A stretch of DNA of 64,000 bases from TMP-24 sp041397305 (GCA_041397305.1 JAWKWX010000006.1:122346-186345), one strand, 5' to 3'; shown: positions 8,007 through 16,956, counted from the first letter of the stretch. Notes: generated by a model from the sequence alone, not told the origin. Program-made: numbers and translations.

Positions 8007-10640
8007 ATGTCGCGCTACGATCCCGCAAACATCGAACCGAAATGGCAGAAAGCCTGGGACGAGGCCGGAACCTTCCGGGCCGTGCGCGATCCTGCCAAGC
8101 CCAAATACTATGTTTTGGAGATGTTCCCCTACCCTTCGGGCCGCATCCACATGGGCCATGTGCGCAACTATACGATGGGCGACGTGGTGGCCCGCACCAA
8201 GGCGGCACAGGGGTTCAGCGTGCTGCATCCGATGGGCTGGGACGCGTTCGGCATGCCCGCCGAGAATGCCGCGATGGAACGCGGCGGCCATCCGAAGGAC
8301 TGGACCTACGGCAATATCGCCGACATGCGGGCGCAGATGAAGCCGCTGGGCCTCTCCATCGACTGGAGCCGCGAATTCGCCACCTGCGACCCGGACTATT
8401 ACGGCCAGCAGCAGGCGATGTTCATCGACTTCCTCGAGGCGGGCCTCGTCTACCGCAAGGCGGCGGTGGTGAACTGGGACCCGGTCGACATGACGGTTCT
8501 GGCCAACGAACAGGTGATCGACGGCAAGGGCTGGCGGTCCGGCGCGCCGGTCGAGCGGCGCGAGCTGACGCAATGGTTCTTCCGCATCTCGGACTATTCC
8601 GAGGAACTCCTGGAGGCGCTCGACGGGCTGACGAACTGGCCCGAGAAGGTGCGGCTGATGCAGGCCAACTGGATCGGCAAGTCACGCGGGCTGCAGTTTG
8701 CCTTCGACACGGTCGGTGCGCCGGAAGGCTTTGAAAAGCTTGAAGTTTACACAACCCGCCCCGACACGCTGATGGGCGCGTCCTTCGCCGCCATTTCGCC
8801 CGATCATCCGCTGGCGAAGGCGCTTGAAGGCGACCCGAAGGTCGCGGCCTTCGTGGCGGAGGCGCGCCGCGGCGGGACATCGGCCGAGGAAATCGAAACC
8901 GCCGAGAAGATCGGCTTCGATACCGGGATCAAGGTGAAACATCCGCTCGATCCGTCTTGGGAACTGCCCGTCTGGATCGCGAACTTCATCCTGATGGATT
9001 ACGGCACCGGCGCGATCTTCGGCTGCCCGGCGCATGACCAGCGCGATTTCGAATTCGCGACGAAATACGCCCTGCCGATCAAGTCGGTCTATGTTGCCGA
9101 GGGCGCCGAGGACACGCGCCTTTCGGAAGCCTATGTGCCGATGAAGTCCGAGCGCGTCCACTATGTGCGCGGCTTCGCGGGGGGCAAGCTGCAGACCGGC
9201 GACGAGGCCATCACCGCCGCGATCGCCCATGCCGAGGCGAAGGGCTATGGCGCGGGCGTGACCAAATACCGCCTGCGCGACTGGGGCATCTCGCGCCAGC
9301 GCTACTGGGGCTGCCCGATTCCGGTCGTCCATTGCGAGGCCTGCGGCATCGTGCCGGAGAAAAAGGAAAACCTGCCGGTCGAGCTGCCCTATGACGTGAG
9401 CTTCGACAAGCCGGGCAATCCGCTCGATCGTCATCCGACCTGGCGCGACTGCGCCTGCCCGAAATGCGGGGCGCGCGCGAAGCGCGAGACCGACACGATG
9501 GATACGTTCGTCGATTCGTCCTGGTATTTCGCCCGCTTCACCGCGCCGCATGCGAAGACGCCCACCGTAATGGCGGATGCCGATTACTGGATGAATGTCG
9601 ATCAGTATATCGGCGGGATCGAGCATGCGATCCTGCACCTTCTCTATTCCCGCTTCTTCGCGCGGGCGATGATGCAGACCGGCCATCTGCCGAAGAAGGC
9701 GATCGAGCCGTTCAACGCGCTCTTCACCCAGGGGATGGTGACACACGAGATCTACAAGACCACCGATGCGGCGGGCCGTCCGGTCTATCACCTGCCCGAG
9801 GATGTGACCGTCCTTGCCATGGCCGACCGGCGGTTCGTCGTCTTGGGTGATGTGCCTCCGCCCGAACCCGACACGATCCCCGATATTGACGCCTGGGCGC
9901 AGGATCTGGCCGATGCCGGGATGCTGGTGGACGTGATCCCCTCGGCCAAGATGTCGAAGTCCAAGAAGAACGTCGTCGATCCGATGAACATCATCGCCCA
10001 GTATGGCGCCGACACCGCGCGCTGGTTCGTGATGTCCGACAGCCCGCCCGAACGCGACGTGGAATGGACCGCCGCCGGGGCGGAAGCGGCCTTCAAGCAC
10101 CTGAACCGGGTCTGGATGCTGTGCGACCGGATCGCCAGCCTGCCCGAGGGCAAGCCCGGCACCGGTGACGAAGACCTGATGCGCGCCACCCATCGCGCCA
10201 TCGCCGACGTGACCAAGGGGATCGAGGGCTTTGCCTTCAACAAGGCAATCGCGAAACTTTATGAACTCGCGAACGCCATCCAGCGGTCGGATGCCTCGAA
10301 GGCCACCCAACGTCAGGCGGTGATGGTGCTGGCGCAACTCATGGCACCGATGACCCCGCATCTGGCCGAGGATATCTGGGCGCACCAGGGCGGCGAAGGG
10401 CTGGTGGCCAATGCCCCCTGGCCCAAGGCCGATCCGGCGATGCTGGAGGACGATACCGTCACGCTGCCCATTCAGATCAACGGCAAGCGGCGGGCGGAAA
10501 TCAGCGTGCCGAAAGATATGCCGCCGGCAGAGGTTGAAAAGATCGCGCTGGCGGACGAAGCTGTGATCCGGTTCCTCGCCGGTCAGCCGGTGAAGAAGCT
10601 GATCGTCGTTCCGGGCCGCATCGTCAATGTCGTCATCTGA
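8007..10640 (+). CDS. leuS: Leucyl-tRNA synthetase
   Basis: An 877-residue class Ia synthetase that charges tRNA-Leu. The HIGH motif is HMGH (48-51) in FPYPSGRIHMGHVRNY. The KMSKS loop is at 648-652 (AKMSKSKKN). The editing (CP1) domain includes TTRPDTLMGASF and GTGAIFGCPAHDQRD. The zinc-ribbon insert is seen in GCPIPVVHCEACGIVPE, and DTMDTFVDSSWYFARF is a LeuRS hallmark. The length is normal for bacterial LeuRS. I use the ATG at 8007 rather than an upstream TTG. It overlaps lptE by 14 bases, starting a leuS-lptE-holA-HPP operon. Confidence 0.98.
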   Translation: MSRYDPANIEPKWQKAWDEAGTFRAVRDPAKPKYYVLEMFPYPSGRIHMGHVRNYTMGDVVARTKAAQGFSVLHPMGWDAFGMPAENAAMERGGHPKDWTYGNIADMRAQMKPLGLSIDWSREFATCDPDYYGQQQAMFIDFLEAGLVYRKAAVVNWDPVDMTVLANEQVIDGKGWRSGAPVERRELTQWFFRISDYSEELLEALDGLTNWPEKVRLMQANWIGKSRGLQFAFDTVGAPEGFEKLEVYTTRPDTLMGASFAAISPDHPLAKALEGDPKVAAFVAEARRGGTSAEEIETAEKIGFDTGIKVKHPLDPSWELPVWIANFILMDYGTGAIFGCPAHDQRDFEFATKYALPIKSVYVAEGAEDTRLSEAYVPMKSERVHYVRGFAGGKLQTGDEAITAAIAHAEAKGYGAGVTKYRLRDWGISRQRYWGCPIPVVHCEACGIVPEKKENLPVELPYDVSFDKPGNPLDRHPTWRDCACPKCGARAKRETDTMDTFVDSSWYFARFTAPHAKTPTVMADADYWMNVDQYIGGIEHAILHLLYSRFFARAMMQTGHLPKKAIEPFNALFTQGMVTHEIYKTTDAAGRPVYHLPEDVTVLAMADRRFVVLGDVPPPEPDTIPDIDAWAQDLADAGMLVDVIPSAKMSKSKKNVVDPMNIIAQYGADTARWFVMSDSPPERDVEWTAAGAEAAFKHLNRVWMLCDRIASLPEGKPGTGDEDLMRATHRAIADVTKGIEGFAFNKAIAKLYELANAIQRSDASKATQRQAVMVLAQLMAPMTPHLAEDIWAHQGGEGLVANAPWPKADPAMLEDDTVTLPIQINGKRRAEISVPKDMPPAEVEKIALADEAVIRFLAGQPVKKLIVVPGRIVNVVI

Positions 10641-11124
10641 CCGCCGCACATTCCTTGGCCTGATGGCCGCGGCCCCGCTCGCGGCCTGCGGCTTCACACC
10701 TGCCTATGGACCGTCCGGCCCGGCGCGCGGCCTCGCCGGGCAGATCGGCATGGATGACCCGACCGACCGCAATTCCTTCGATCTTGTCGGGCGCCTGCAG
10801 GAACGGCTCGGCCGGTCGCGCGCCCCGCGGTGGAAACTTGGCTATTCGATCGATACCAATTCCGTCGGCCTTGGCATCACCGCCGCGAACACGATCACCC
10901 GCTACAACATAACCGGCAGCGTGACCTACCGGCTTACGGACGAGGCAAGCGGACAGACCGTCACCAGGGGCCTGGTGAAAAACTTCACCTCCTATGCCGC
11001 GTCGGGCACCGTGATCTCGACCGCCGCGTCGGAGCGCGATGCCTACGAGCGGCTGATGCGCATCCTCGCCGACCAGATCGTGACCGACCTGATCGCCACG
11101 TCGGCGAACTGGGCAGGCGCATGA
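10627..11124 (+). CDS. lptE: LPS-assembly lipoprotein LptE
   Basis: A 165-residue outer-membrane lipoprotein that plugs LptD and helps insert lipopolysaccharide. A short twin-Arg-like n-region (DRRTFLGLMAAAPLAAC) leads to the lipobox LAAC with C21, followed by GFTPAYGP, the usual alphaproteobacterial LptE mature start. The rest (RYNITGSVTYRLTDEASG, SYAASGTVISTAASERDAYE) matches the family. The leuS-lptE-holA order is widely conserved. It overlaps leuS by 14 bases and holA by four (ATGA). Confidence 0.93.
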   Translation: MSSSDRRTFLGLMAAAPLAACGFTPAYGPSGPARGLAGQIGMDDPTDRNSFDLVGRLQERLGRSRAPRWKLGYSIDTNSVGLGITAANTITRYNITGSVTYRLTDEASGQTVTRGLVKNFTSYAASGTVISTAASERDAYERLMRILADQIVTDLIATSANWAGA

Positions 11125-12143
11125 AGCTCGCGGGCGCCGCCGCGCTGCGCTATTTCGCCCGGCCCGAACCAGACCGCGCAGGCCTTCTGATCCACGGCGC
11201 CGACCCGATGCGCGTGGCGCTGAGGCGCCAGGAGGTGATCGCGGCGCTTGTGGGGCCGGAAGGCGAGGCGGAAATGCGCCTGGCGCGCATCCCGGCCACC
11301 GACCTGCGCAAGGATCCGGCGCTTGTCCAGGACGCGCTGAAGGCGCAGGGCTTCTTCCCGGGGCCCCGTGTCGCCTTCGTCGAGGAGGCAGGCGACTGGA
11401 TCGCGCCGATCCTCAAGGATGCGCTTGGCCAGTGGCAGGCGGGCGACGCCACGCTGATCGTCACGGCGGGCACGCTGACCAGGGCCTCCGCCCTGAAGAA
11501 GCTCTTTGAGGATCATGCAAACGCCTATGCCGTTGCGATCTATGACGATCCGCCGAGCCGCGAGGAGATCGAGGCGCTGCTCGCCAAAGCCGGCCTGCAC
11601 CAGATCGGGCGAGAGGCGATGACAGACCTTCTGGCCCTGTCCCGCGATCTCGACCCCGGCGATTTCCGCCAGACGGTCGAGAAGATCGCGCTCTACAAGC
11701 TTGGCGACACGACCGGGCTTTCGCCCGCCGATGTCGCCGCCATGGCCCCCGCCACCATCGAGGCCGAGGTGGACGATGTGCTGCACGCGGCCGCCGAGGG
11801 CAATGCAACAGGCGTCGGCAAGCTCGTCCGGCGGCTTGAGGGCCAGGGGGTCGGCCCCGTTACGCTCTGCATCGGCGCGATGCGCCATTTCCGCGCCCTG
11901 CATGCCGCGGCCTCCGATCCGGGCGGCGCGGGGGCGGGCATCGCCCGCATGCGCCCGCCGGTCTTCGGCCCCCGCCGCGACCGGATGCTGAAACAGGCGC
12001 AGGCCTGGGGCATGCACCGTCTGGAACAGGCGCTGTCGATCCTTGTGGAGACGGACCTCACGCTCCGCTCCGCCTCGCGCGCGCCGCAGATGGCGCTGAT
12101 GGAACGCGCGCTGATCCGTTTGGCCATGCTGGGCCGCCGATGA
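11121..12143 (+). CDS. holA: DNA polymerase III subunit delta
   Basis: A 340-residue clamp-loader subunit that opens the beta sliding clamp at replication forks. The N-terminal segment AGLLIHGADPMRVALRRQEV is the delta-subunit entry to the AAA+-like domain, and it lacks a functional Walker A as expected. Central parts GFFPGPRVAFVEEAGD, TLIVTAGTLTRASALKKLFE and DRDLDPGDFRQTVEKIALY-like sequence are typical. ATGA overlaps on both sides (with lptE and the HPP gene) indicate translational coupling. Confidence 0.93.
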   Translation: MKLAGAAALRYFARPEPDRAGLLIHGADPMRVALRRQEVIAALVGPEGEAEMRLARIPATDLRKDPALVQDALKAQGFFPGPRVAFVEEAGDWIAPILKDALGQWQAGDATLIVTAGTLTRASALKKLFEDHANAYAVAIYDDPPSREEIEALLAKAGLHQIGREAMTDLLALSRDLDPGDFRQTVEKIALYKLGDTTGLSPADVAAMAPATIEAEVDDVLHAAAEGNATGVGKLVRRLEGQGVGPVTLCIGAMRHFRALHAAASDPGGAGAGIARMRPPVFGPRRDRMLKQAQAWGMHRLEQALSILVETDLTLRSASRAPQMALMERALIRLAMLGRR

Positions 12144-13231
12144 CCCGGCGACGATCACGACTGCGATCGCTCCTGCGGGCGCTCGGCCCCGCGCTGGCAC
12201 GGCCGCCGCCCGCCGAAATGCTGCGCGCATCCGTCGGCGCTGGACTCGGCCTTCTGGTCACCGGTCTGCTGACGCTTCTGCTTGCCGGGCGCATCGGGGC
12301 GCCGACAGCTGTGCTTTTCGCACCGCTCGGGGCCTCCGCCTTCCTGATCTTCGCTGTCCCGAACAGCCCGCTCGCCCAGCCCTGGTCGGCGGTTGCCGGA
12401 AACGGCCTGTCGGCGCTCGCCGCACTGACAGTCGCTCCCCTCGGGCTCGACCCGGCGGCAGCGGTCGCCCTGTCGGTCGCAGGGGCGGTCCTTCTGATGA
12501 TGGCGGCCCGCGCCATGCATCCTCCGGGTGGCGCCGTGGCGCTGCTTCTGGCGTTGAACCCGGACCCGACCCATGGCCTCGGCTTCGCCCTCTACCCCGT
12601 GGCGGCCGCGACCGCCTGCCTTGCCTTGACCGGCACGCTCTACAACCGGGCCACGGGGCGAAAATACCCGTTCCGCCAACCGGCGGAGACCGGCGCGCAC
12701 CAGACCCGCGACCGTGCGCCGGATCGTCGCCTCGGCCTCACGGCGGACGACCTCGGTCGCATCCTCGCCGATCTGAGGCTCGCGGCCAACATCGGCCCCG
12801 AAGATCTCGCCCGCCTGATCGGCGCGGCCGAGGCCGAGGCGACCGCCCGCCATGTCGGTGGCCTGACCGCCGCCGACGTCATGTCGCGCGACGTGGTCAG
12901 CATCCGGCCGGACACGGGCCTTGCCGACCTCACGCGCCTGTTTCTCGGCCATGGTTTCAAGACCCTGCCGGTCACCGACGGCGCGGGACGCTATCTCGGC
13001 CTTTTGTCGCAGAGCGGGCTCATCGCGCCACACGGCACCGGGGCCACGGCGCGCGACATGATGCGCACCGATCTGCGCACCGTCGGCCCGGCCATGCCGC
13101 TCGCGCCGCTTCTGGCACTTCTGGCCGACGGCGCGCAGCAGGCCGTGCCGGTGGTCGAGGGCGAGCGGCTCGTGGGTATCGTCAGCCGCACCGACATGAT
13201 CGGCGCGCTCGCCTTCGCGCTGAGCCGCTGA
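12140..13231 (+). CDS. HPP-family membrane protein with two CBS domains
   Basis: A 363-residue protein. Residues about 28-165 hold four hydrophobic segments and the family motif HPPGG (127-131). The C-terminal half (about 242-363) has two CBS repeats (TAADVMSRDVVSIRP and TARDMMRTDLRTVGP), which usually bind adenosyl nucleotides. Plant and cyanobacterial HPP proteins have been linked to nitrite transport, but the substrate here cannot be inferred. The ATG overlaps the holA stop. It ends a four-gene operon; a GGCGCC-TTGC-GGCGCC hairpin (13240-13255) follows without a T-run. Confidence 0.88.
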   Translation: MTRRRSRLRSLLRALGPALARPPPAEMLRASVGAGLGLLVTGLLTLLLAGRIGAPTAVLFAPLGASAFLIFAVPNSPLAQPWSAVAGNGLSALAALTVAPLGLDPAAAVALSVAGAVLLMMAARAMHPPGGAVALLLALNPDPTHGLGFALYPVAAATACLALTGTLYNRATGRKYPFRQPAETGAHQTRDRAPDRRLGLTADDLGRILADLRLAANIGPEDLARLIGAAEAEATARHVGGLTAADVMSRDVVSIRPDTGLADLTRLFLGHGFKTLPVTDGAGRYLGLLSQSGLIAPHGTGATARDMMRTDLRTVGPAMPLAPLLALLADGAQQAVPVVEGERLVGIVSRTDMIGALAFALSR

Positions 13232-13299
13232 TCCCGGGGCGGCGCCTTGCGGCGCCAGGCCTGTCTCTCAGGCCCCGCGCCGGGGTGCGGGTCCGGCGC

Positions 13300-14742
13300 T
13301 CACCGGGCCAGCGCCAGAAGGCCCGCCACGTCGAGATGTGCCTCGACATGGTCGGCCAGCCGGTCGAGGACCGCCTCGACCTCGGCGCCATAGCCCAGCG
13401 AGGAGGCCGCGCCGAGCCGGTCGAGGAAGGCCGCGCGGAACGCGTCGCCCGTGAACATGCCATGGAGGTAGGACCCCATGATCCGTCCGTCGGCGGTGAC
13501 CGCGCCTTCGGGCAGGCCATCGACATGGGCGAAAGGCCGGGCGCGGTCCGGCCCTTCGGTCCGGCCGATGTGGATCTCGTAGCCTTCCATCTCTGCCCCG
13601 GTCGCGGCATGGATGGCCCGCGTGCGCGTCAGGCGCTTGTCGGGCGTCATCGTGGTGACGAGGTCGAGAAGGCCGAGGCCATCGCTGTCGCCCGGCTCGC
13701 CCTCGATCCCTTGCGGGTCGCGGATCAGGCGGCCGAGCATCTGGTAGCCGCCGCAGATGCCCAGCAGATGGCCGCCGCGCCGGACATGGGCGGCGATGTC
13801 GATGTCCCAGCCCTGGGCACGCAGGAAGGCCAGATCGCCGCGCGTCGATTTCGATCCCGGGAGGATCAGCAGATCGACGTCGCCGGGCAGCGCCTGTCCG
13901 GCGCGCACCATGGTGAGGCGCAGGCCGGGTTCCAGCTTCAGCGGATCGAGATCGTCGAAATTGGCAATGCGGCTCAGGGCGAGGCAGGCGACATGCAGGC
14001 CGGTTCCACCGTGGCCGGAGAGGTCGAGCGCATCCTCGGCCGGGAGTTTCCCGGCCTCGGCAAACCAGGGCAGCACGCCAAGCCCCTGCCAGCCGGTCCG
14101 CGCCTCGATCAGCCGGTAGCCATCGTCGAAAAGGCGCGGATCGCCCCGGAACTTGTTGACCAGGAATCCCGCGACCAGCGCCGCATCATCCGGGTCGAGC
14201 ACGGCCTGCGTGCCGACGATCTGGGCGATCACCCCTCCCCGGTCGATGTCGCCTGCCAGAACGACCGGCACGTCCGCCGCCCGCGCGAAACCCATGTTGG
14301 CAATGTCGCCAGCCCGCAGGTTCACCTCGGCCGGGCTTCCCGCGCCCTCGACGATGACAAGATCGTGGGCGGCCTTCAGCCGGTCGAAGCTTTCCAGCAC
14401 GGCGCCCATCAGCTGCGGCTTCAGCGCCGCGTAATCCCGCGCCCGGACCGTCGTCAGCCGCCGCCCCTGCACCACGACCTGCGCGCCGACATCGGTTTCG
14501 GGCTTGAGGAGGACGGGGTTCATGTCCGTATGCGGCTCCCGCCCCGAGGCGAGCGCCTGCAGTGCCTGGGCGCGGCCGATCTCGCCGCCATCGACGGTGA
14601 CGGCGGCGTTGTTGGACATGTTCTGCGGCTTGAAGGGGGCAACCGACAGGCCGCGCCGCCGCGCCGCCCGGCACAGGCCCGCCACCAGCATCGACTTGCC
14701 GACGTTCGAGCCGCAGCCCTGGATCATCAGGGCCCGCGCCAT
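13300..14742 (-). CDS. cobQ: Cobyric acid synthase (CobQ/CbiP)
   Basis: Amidates side chains b, d, e and g of adenosylcobyrinic acid a,c-diamide using glutamine and ATP. The 480-residue protein has the N-terminal dethiobiotin-synthetase-like P-loop CGSNVGKS (10-17), FKPQNMSNNAA and PVLLKPETD. The C-terminal class-I glutaminase-like domain has the nucleophile C330 in LLGICGGYQMLG. Its start codon overlaps the stop of the HAD hydrolase gene (TGATG), so the pair is likely co-translated. Together with cobO it forms the leftward arm of the cobalamin locus. Confidence 0.96.
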   Translation of the reverse strand: MARALMIQGCGSNVGKSMLVAGLCRAARRRGLSVAPFKPQNMSNNAAVTVDGGEIGRAQALQALASGREPHTDMNPVLLKPETDVGAQVVVQGRRLTTVRARDYAALKPQLMGAVLESFDRLKAAHDLVIVEGAGSPAEVNLRAGDIANMGFARAADVPVVLAGDIDRGGVIAQIVGTQAVLDPDDAALVAGFLVNKFRGDPRLFDDGYRLIEARTGWQGLGVLPWFAEAGKLPAEDALDLSGHGGTGLHVACLALSRIANFDDLDPLKLEPGLRLTMVRAGQALPGDVDLLILPGSKSTRGDLAFLRAQGWDIDIAAHVRRGGHLLGICGGYQMLGRLIRDPQGIEGEPGDSDGLGLLDLVTTMTPDKRLTRTRAIHAATGAEMEGYEIHIGRTEGPDRARPFAHVDGLPEGAVTADGRIMGSYLHGMFTGDAFRAAFLDRLGAASSLGYGAEVEAVLDRLADHVEAHLDVAGLLALAR

Positions 14743-15356
14743 CAGCCGATCCCCAATAGCCCCGGCAGACGGTGCCGGGTTTGGTCGGTGAAATGAAGGG
14801 CCTGCCAGCCCAGCCGATGCGCCGCGGCGATGTTGGCCGCGCTATCGTCGATCAGCAGGATACGTCCCGCGGCCACGCCAGCCCACTCCGCGATAGCTGC
14901 GAAGAACCCGTCATCCGGTTTTGCGACACCCATCCGACCGGAGGCAAAGACCTTCTCGACCCGTTTTCCGAAACCCATGTAATCTTCGATATGGGCGGCC
15001 CGCCGCGCCTCGTTGTTGGTGCCGATCACCGTCCGCCCCGCACAGGCATCAAGCAGCGCGCCTGTGTCAGGATCGGGTAGCGCGTCCTTCGCAAACCAAT
15101 ATTCAAGGAAAGTATCTGCAGCGATTGCCGCACCCTGCTCCGACAGCCAGTCGGCCACGACCTCACGCAGGTCGAGCTTGCCCCTCACCACGCTGCGGAT
15201 ACGTTCCGAGCCGAAGACAAATCTGTTGAAGGCTGCCGGGTCCAATCCGAGGTCGTCGCGCAAACTGTCCTGCCAGACGAAACTGCCCTGTCGGATGTTG
15301 CGATTGAGCACGCCGTCGAAGTCCCAGACGACCAGTTCGAAGGAAATACCTGCCAT
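14742..15356 (-). CDS. HAD-superfamily hydrolase coupled to cobQ
   Basis: A 204-residue HAD phosphatase-like protein. Motif I is VVWDFDGVLN (nucleophile D12, acid D14), the threonine/asparagine motif is TVIGTNNEA, the lysine motif lies in GVAKPDDGFFAAI, and motif IV is ILLIDDSAANI. The substrate is unknown. It overlaps cobQ by one base, which suggests a link with cobalamin synthesis, but it could equally be a general phosphatase. ATG 15356 was chosen since upstream sequence is GC hairpin repeat. Codon usage around 15060-15290 is less GC-biased than its neighbours (for example TTT, ACT, GAA). Confidence 0.85.
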   Translation of the reverse strand: MAGISFELVVWDFDGVLNRNIRQGSFVWQDSLRDDLGLDPAAFNRFVFGSERIRSVVRGKLDLREVVADWLSEQGAAIAADTFLEYWFAKDALPDPDTGALLDACAGRTVIGTNNEARRAAHIEDYMGFGKRVEKVFASGRMGVAKPDDGFFAAIAEWAGVAAGRILLIDDSAANIAAAHRLGWQALHFTDQTRHRLPGLLGIG

Positions 15357-15615
15357 CTCAGTGCCGGCCCCTGCGCGCCGCCGCGGGGGACTTCGCGTCC
15401 CCCGCACCCCCTGCGGGATATTTGCGCCACAATGAAGTGGCTACAGGAAAAGAACACCCCGCCTTCGGCGGTGTAAACCGGGGAGACGGGGTGCCTTCAC
15501 TGTGGACGGTCATCGGCTTCCCAGCCTGTACCGCAAACCTGGTTCACCACGAATTCCTTTCATTGTGGTTAAAATATCCCGGGGGGTCCGGGGGGCTGGC
15601 CCCCCGGCCTCCACA
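15357..15615. repeat. Inverted pair of REP-like elements
   Basis: This 259-base gap has no gene. At 15379-15437 a 9-bp hairpin (GCGGGGGAC/GTCCCCCGC) is followed by ACCCCCTGCGGGATATTT and CCACAATGAA. At 15565-15612 the same arrangement appears on the other strand: GGGGGGCCAGCCCCCC hairpin, GGACCCCCCGGGATATTTT and CCACAATGAA. The two copies point toward each other around a central ~115 bases with no clear ORF. The second copy abuts the cobO stop and may also end its transcript. Confidence 0.75.
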
Positions 15616-16248
15616 TCAGAACTCGACACCCTTCTGGCCCTTGATGCCCGATCGGAACGGGTGCTTCACCAGGGTCATCTCTGTCACCAGATCGGCGATC
15701 TCGATCAGCTCTTCCTTGGCGTTGCGGCCCGTCAGCACGACATGGGTCATGGCGGGCTTTTCGGTTTTCAGGAAATCCACCACCTCAGTCACATCCAGAT
15801 AGTCGTAGCGCAGCGCGATGTTGATCTCATCGAGCAGCACCATCCGGTTGCGCTCGTCCCGGATCAGATCCTTGGCCTTTTCCCAGCCCTTCCGCGCGGC
15901 GGCGATGTCGCGCTCCTTGTCCTGTGTCTCCCAGGTGAAGCCCTCGCCCATCGCGTGGAACTGGCAAAGCTGGCCGAAGGTCGCCTCGATCAAGGTGCGC
16001 TCGCCGGTCGACCAGGCGCCCTTGATGAACTGGACGACGGCACAAGGCATCTCATGGGCGATGCAGCGCAGAATCATGCCGAAGGCCGAGGAGGACTTGC
16101 CCTTGCCCGCCCCGGTATGGACGATGATCAGGCCCTTCTCGCCCTCCTTCGTCGCCATGATCTTGTCGCGCGCGGCCTTCTTCTTGGCCATCTTCGCGGC
16201 ATGGCGCGCGGCGTCATCCGGGCTTTCGGTCGCTTTCGTGTCGGTCAT
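15616..16248 (-). CDS. cobO: Cob(I)yrinic acid a,c-diamide adenosyltransferase
   Basis: Transfers the 5'-deoxyadenosyl group of ATP to Co(I) of cobyrinic acid a,c-diamide (CobA/BtuR/CobO family). The 210-residue protein has the P-loop HTGAGKGKSSSAFG (44-57), VVQFIKGAWSTGER, VLLDEINIALRYDYLD and HVVLTGRNAKEELIEIADLVTEM, all diagnostic. The lysine-rich N-terminal extension (about 1-35) is usual for CobO. It is divergent from the riboswitch-controlled operon and is not under that riboswitch. Confidence 0.96.
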   Translation of the reverse strand: MTDTKATESPDDAARHAAKMAKKKAARDKIMATKEGEKGLIIVHTGAGKGKSSSAFGMILRCIAHEMPCAVVQFIKGAWSTGERTLIEATFGQLCQFHAMGEGFTWETQDKERDIAAARKGWEKAKDLIRDERNRMVLLDEINIALRYDYLDVTEVVDFLKTEKPAMTHVVLTGRNAKEELIEIADLVTEMTLVKHPFRSGIKGQKGVEF

Positions 16249-16263
16249 GGTCCCTTCCCGTGC

Positions 16264-16269
16264 TTGACA
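16264..16269 (+). promoter_or_regulatory. Candidate -35 element upstream of riboswitch 1
   Basis: A perfect TTGACA lies 32 bases before the aptamer. The region 17 bases downstream has no good -10 hexamer, so this is only a candidate promoter element for the cob operon leader. Confidence 0.35.
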
Positions 16270-16300
16270 GGCTTCCGGCCTTGGCCCACAGGGTGGGCAT

Positions 16301-16492
16301 TGCTGGTTCCTGTCCTATGACAGGCGAAGAGGGAATGCGACAGGGAATGCGACCGTCAGGCGCTTGATCCCGAAGCGCAGCCGCCCCCGCGACCGTGACC
16401 GGAGAGGTTCCAAGGCCACTGGGTTCGAACCCGGGAAGGCGGGGGCCGGGGGGCGACGGGCCCCGCTCCGCAAGCCGGGAGACCTGCCAGCA
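16301..16492 (+). ncRNA. Cobalamin riboswitch 1
   Basis: An AdoCbl-class riboswitch aptamer. The closing helix P1 pairs TGCTGG (16301-16306) with CCAGCA (16487-16492). Conserved parts are GGTTCC, the CGCCCCCGCGACCGTGA segment, GGCCACTGG (16413-16421), CCGGGAAGGC, and the B12-box-like AAGCCGGGAGACCTGCC (16472-16488). Behind it, GGCGGACG (16508-16515) pairs with CGTCCGCC (16539-16546), a likely expression-platform hairpin. It precedes DUF1636-cobW-cobN-cobG and the rest of the operon, so cobalamin should repress the pathway. Confidence 0.93.
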
Positions 16493-16593
16493 GGATGTGA
16501 AGTGAAGGGCGGACGGGGTGTTCCGCGACCGGCTTGGGCGTCCGCCGCCCCCGCAGGGTCATTGCCCCCCGCCGAAGCGAGAGGAAAGCCCGC

Positions 16594-16956
16594 GTGACCG
16601 TCACGCTTTCTGTCTGCCTGACCTGCCGCCGCGGCGCGGCGCCCGAGGGCGGCATGCGCCCCGGCGCGGCGCTGCATGCCGCACTTGAGGCCGCAGGCGC
16701 GCCCGACGGCGTGGTGATCCGCGGCGTCGAATGCCTGTCGGCCTGCGACAATGGTTGCAACATCGCCCTCGCCGCCCCCGGACGCTGGGCCTATGTCTAT
16801 GGCCACATGGACCCCGACATTCATGTCGCCGACATCCTTGCCGGTGCCGCCGCCTATGCCAACGCCCCTGACGGGATCGTCCCCTGGCGCGAACGGCCCG
16901 TGATCTTCCGCAAGCAGTCGCTTGCCCGCATTCCCCCTTTGGAGTCCGCCGAATGA
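16594..16956 (+). CDS. DUF1636 cysteine protein, first gene of the cob operon
   Basis: A 120-residue protein of the DUF1636 family. It has C8-x2-C11 near the start and C47-x3-C51-x3-C55 (VECLSACDNGCNIAL). This pattern and the fold suggested by it resemble thioredoxin-like [2Fe-2S] ferredoxins, so metal or iron-sulfur binding is my inference; no function is established that I know of. The start is GTG at 16594 with AGAGGA in front, immediately after riboswitch 1. Its stop overlaps the cobW start (ATGA). A shorter paralogue sits at 29695-30012. Confidence 0.85.
   Translation: MTVTLSVCLTCRRGAAPEGGMRPGAALHAALEAAGAPDGVVIRGVECLSACDNGCNIALAAPGRWAYVYGHMDPDIHVADILAGAAAYANAPDGIVPWRERPVIFRKQSLARIPPLESAE

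Noticed and set aside
8097..8124. A possible extra copy of the 25-bp dyad in leuS (TACTATGTTTTGGAG)
   Set aside because: Only one half resembles the core and no GGCC-N17-GGCC spacing is kept; the encoded KPKYYVLEMFPYPSG segment is itself conserved in LeuRS.
15422..15802. A 126-codon plus-strand ORF between the HAD gene and cobO
   Set aside because: Its second half is antisense to cobO and its first half is the REP-like repeat; no start signal or domain.
16422..16436. GGGTTCGAACCCGGG resembles the T-arm of a tRNA
   Set aside because: It lies inside cobalamin riboswitch 1 between the CCACTG and GGGAAGG blocks, and no acceptor, D or anticodon arm surrounds it.
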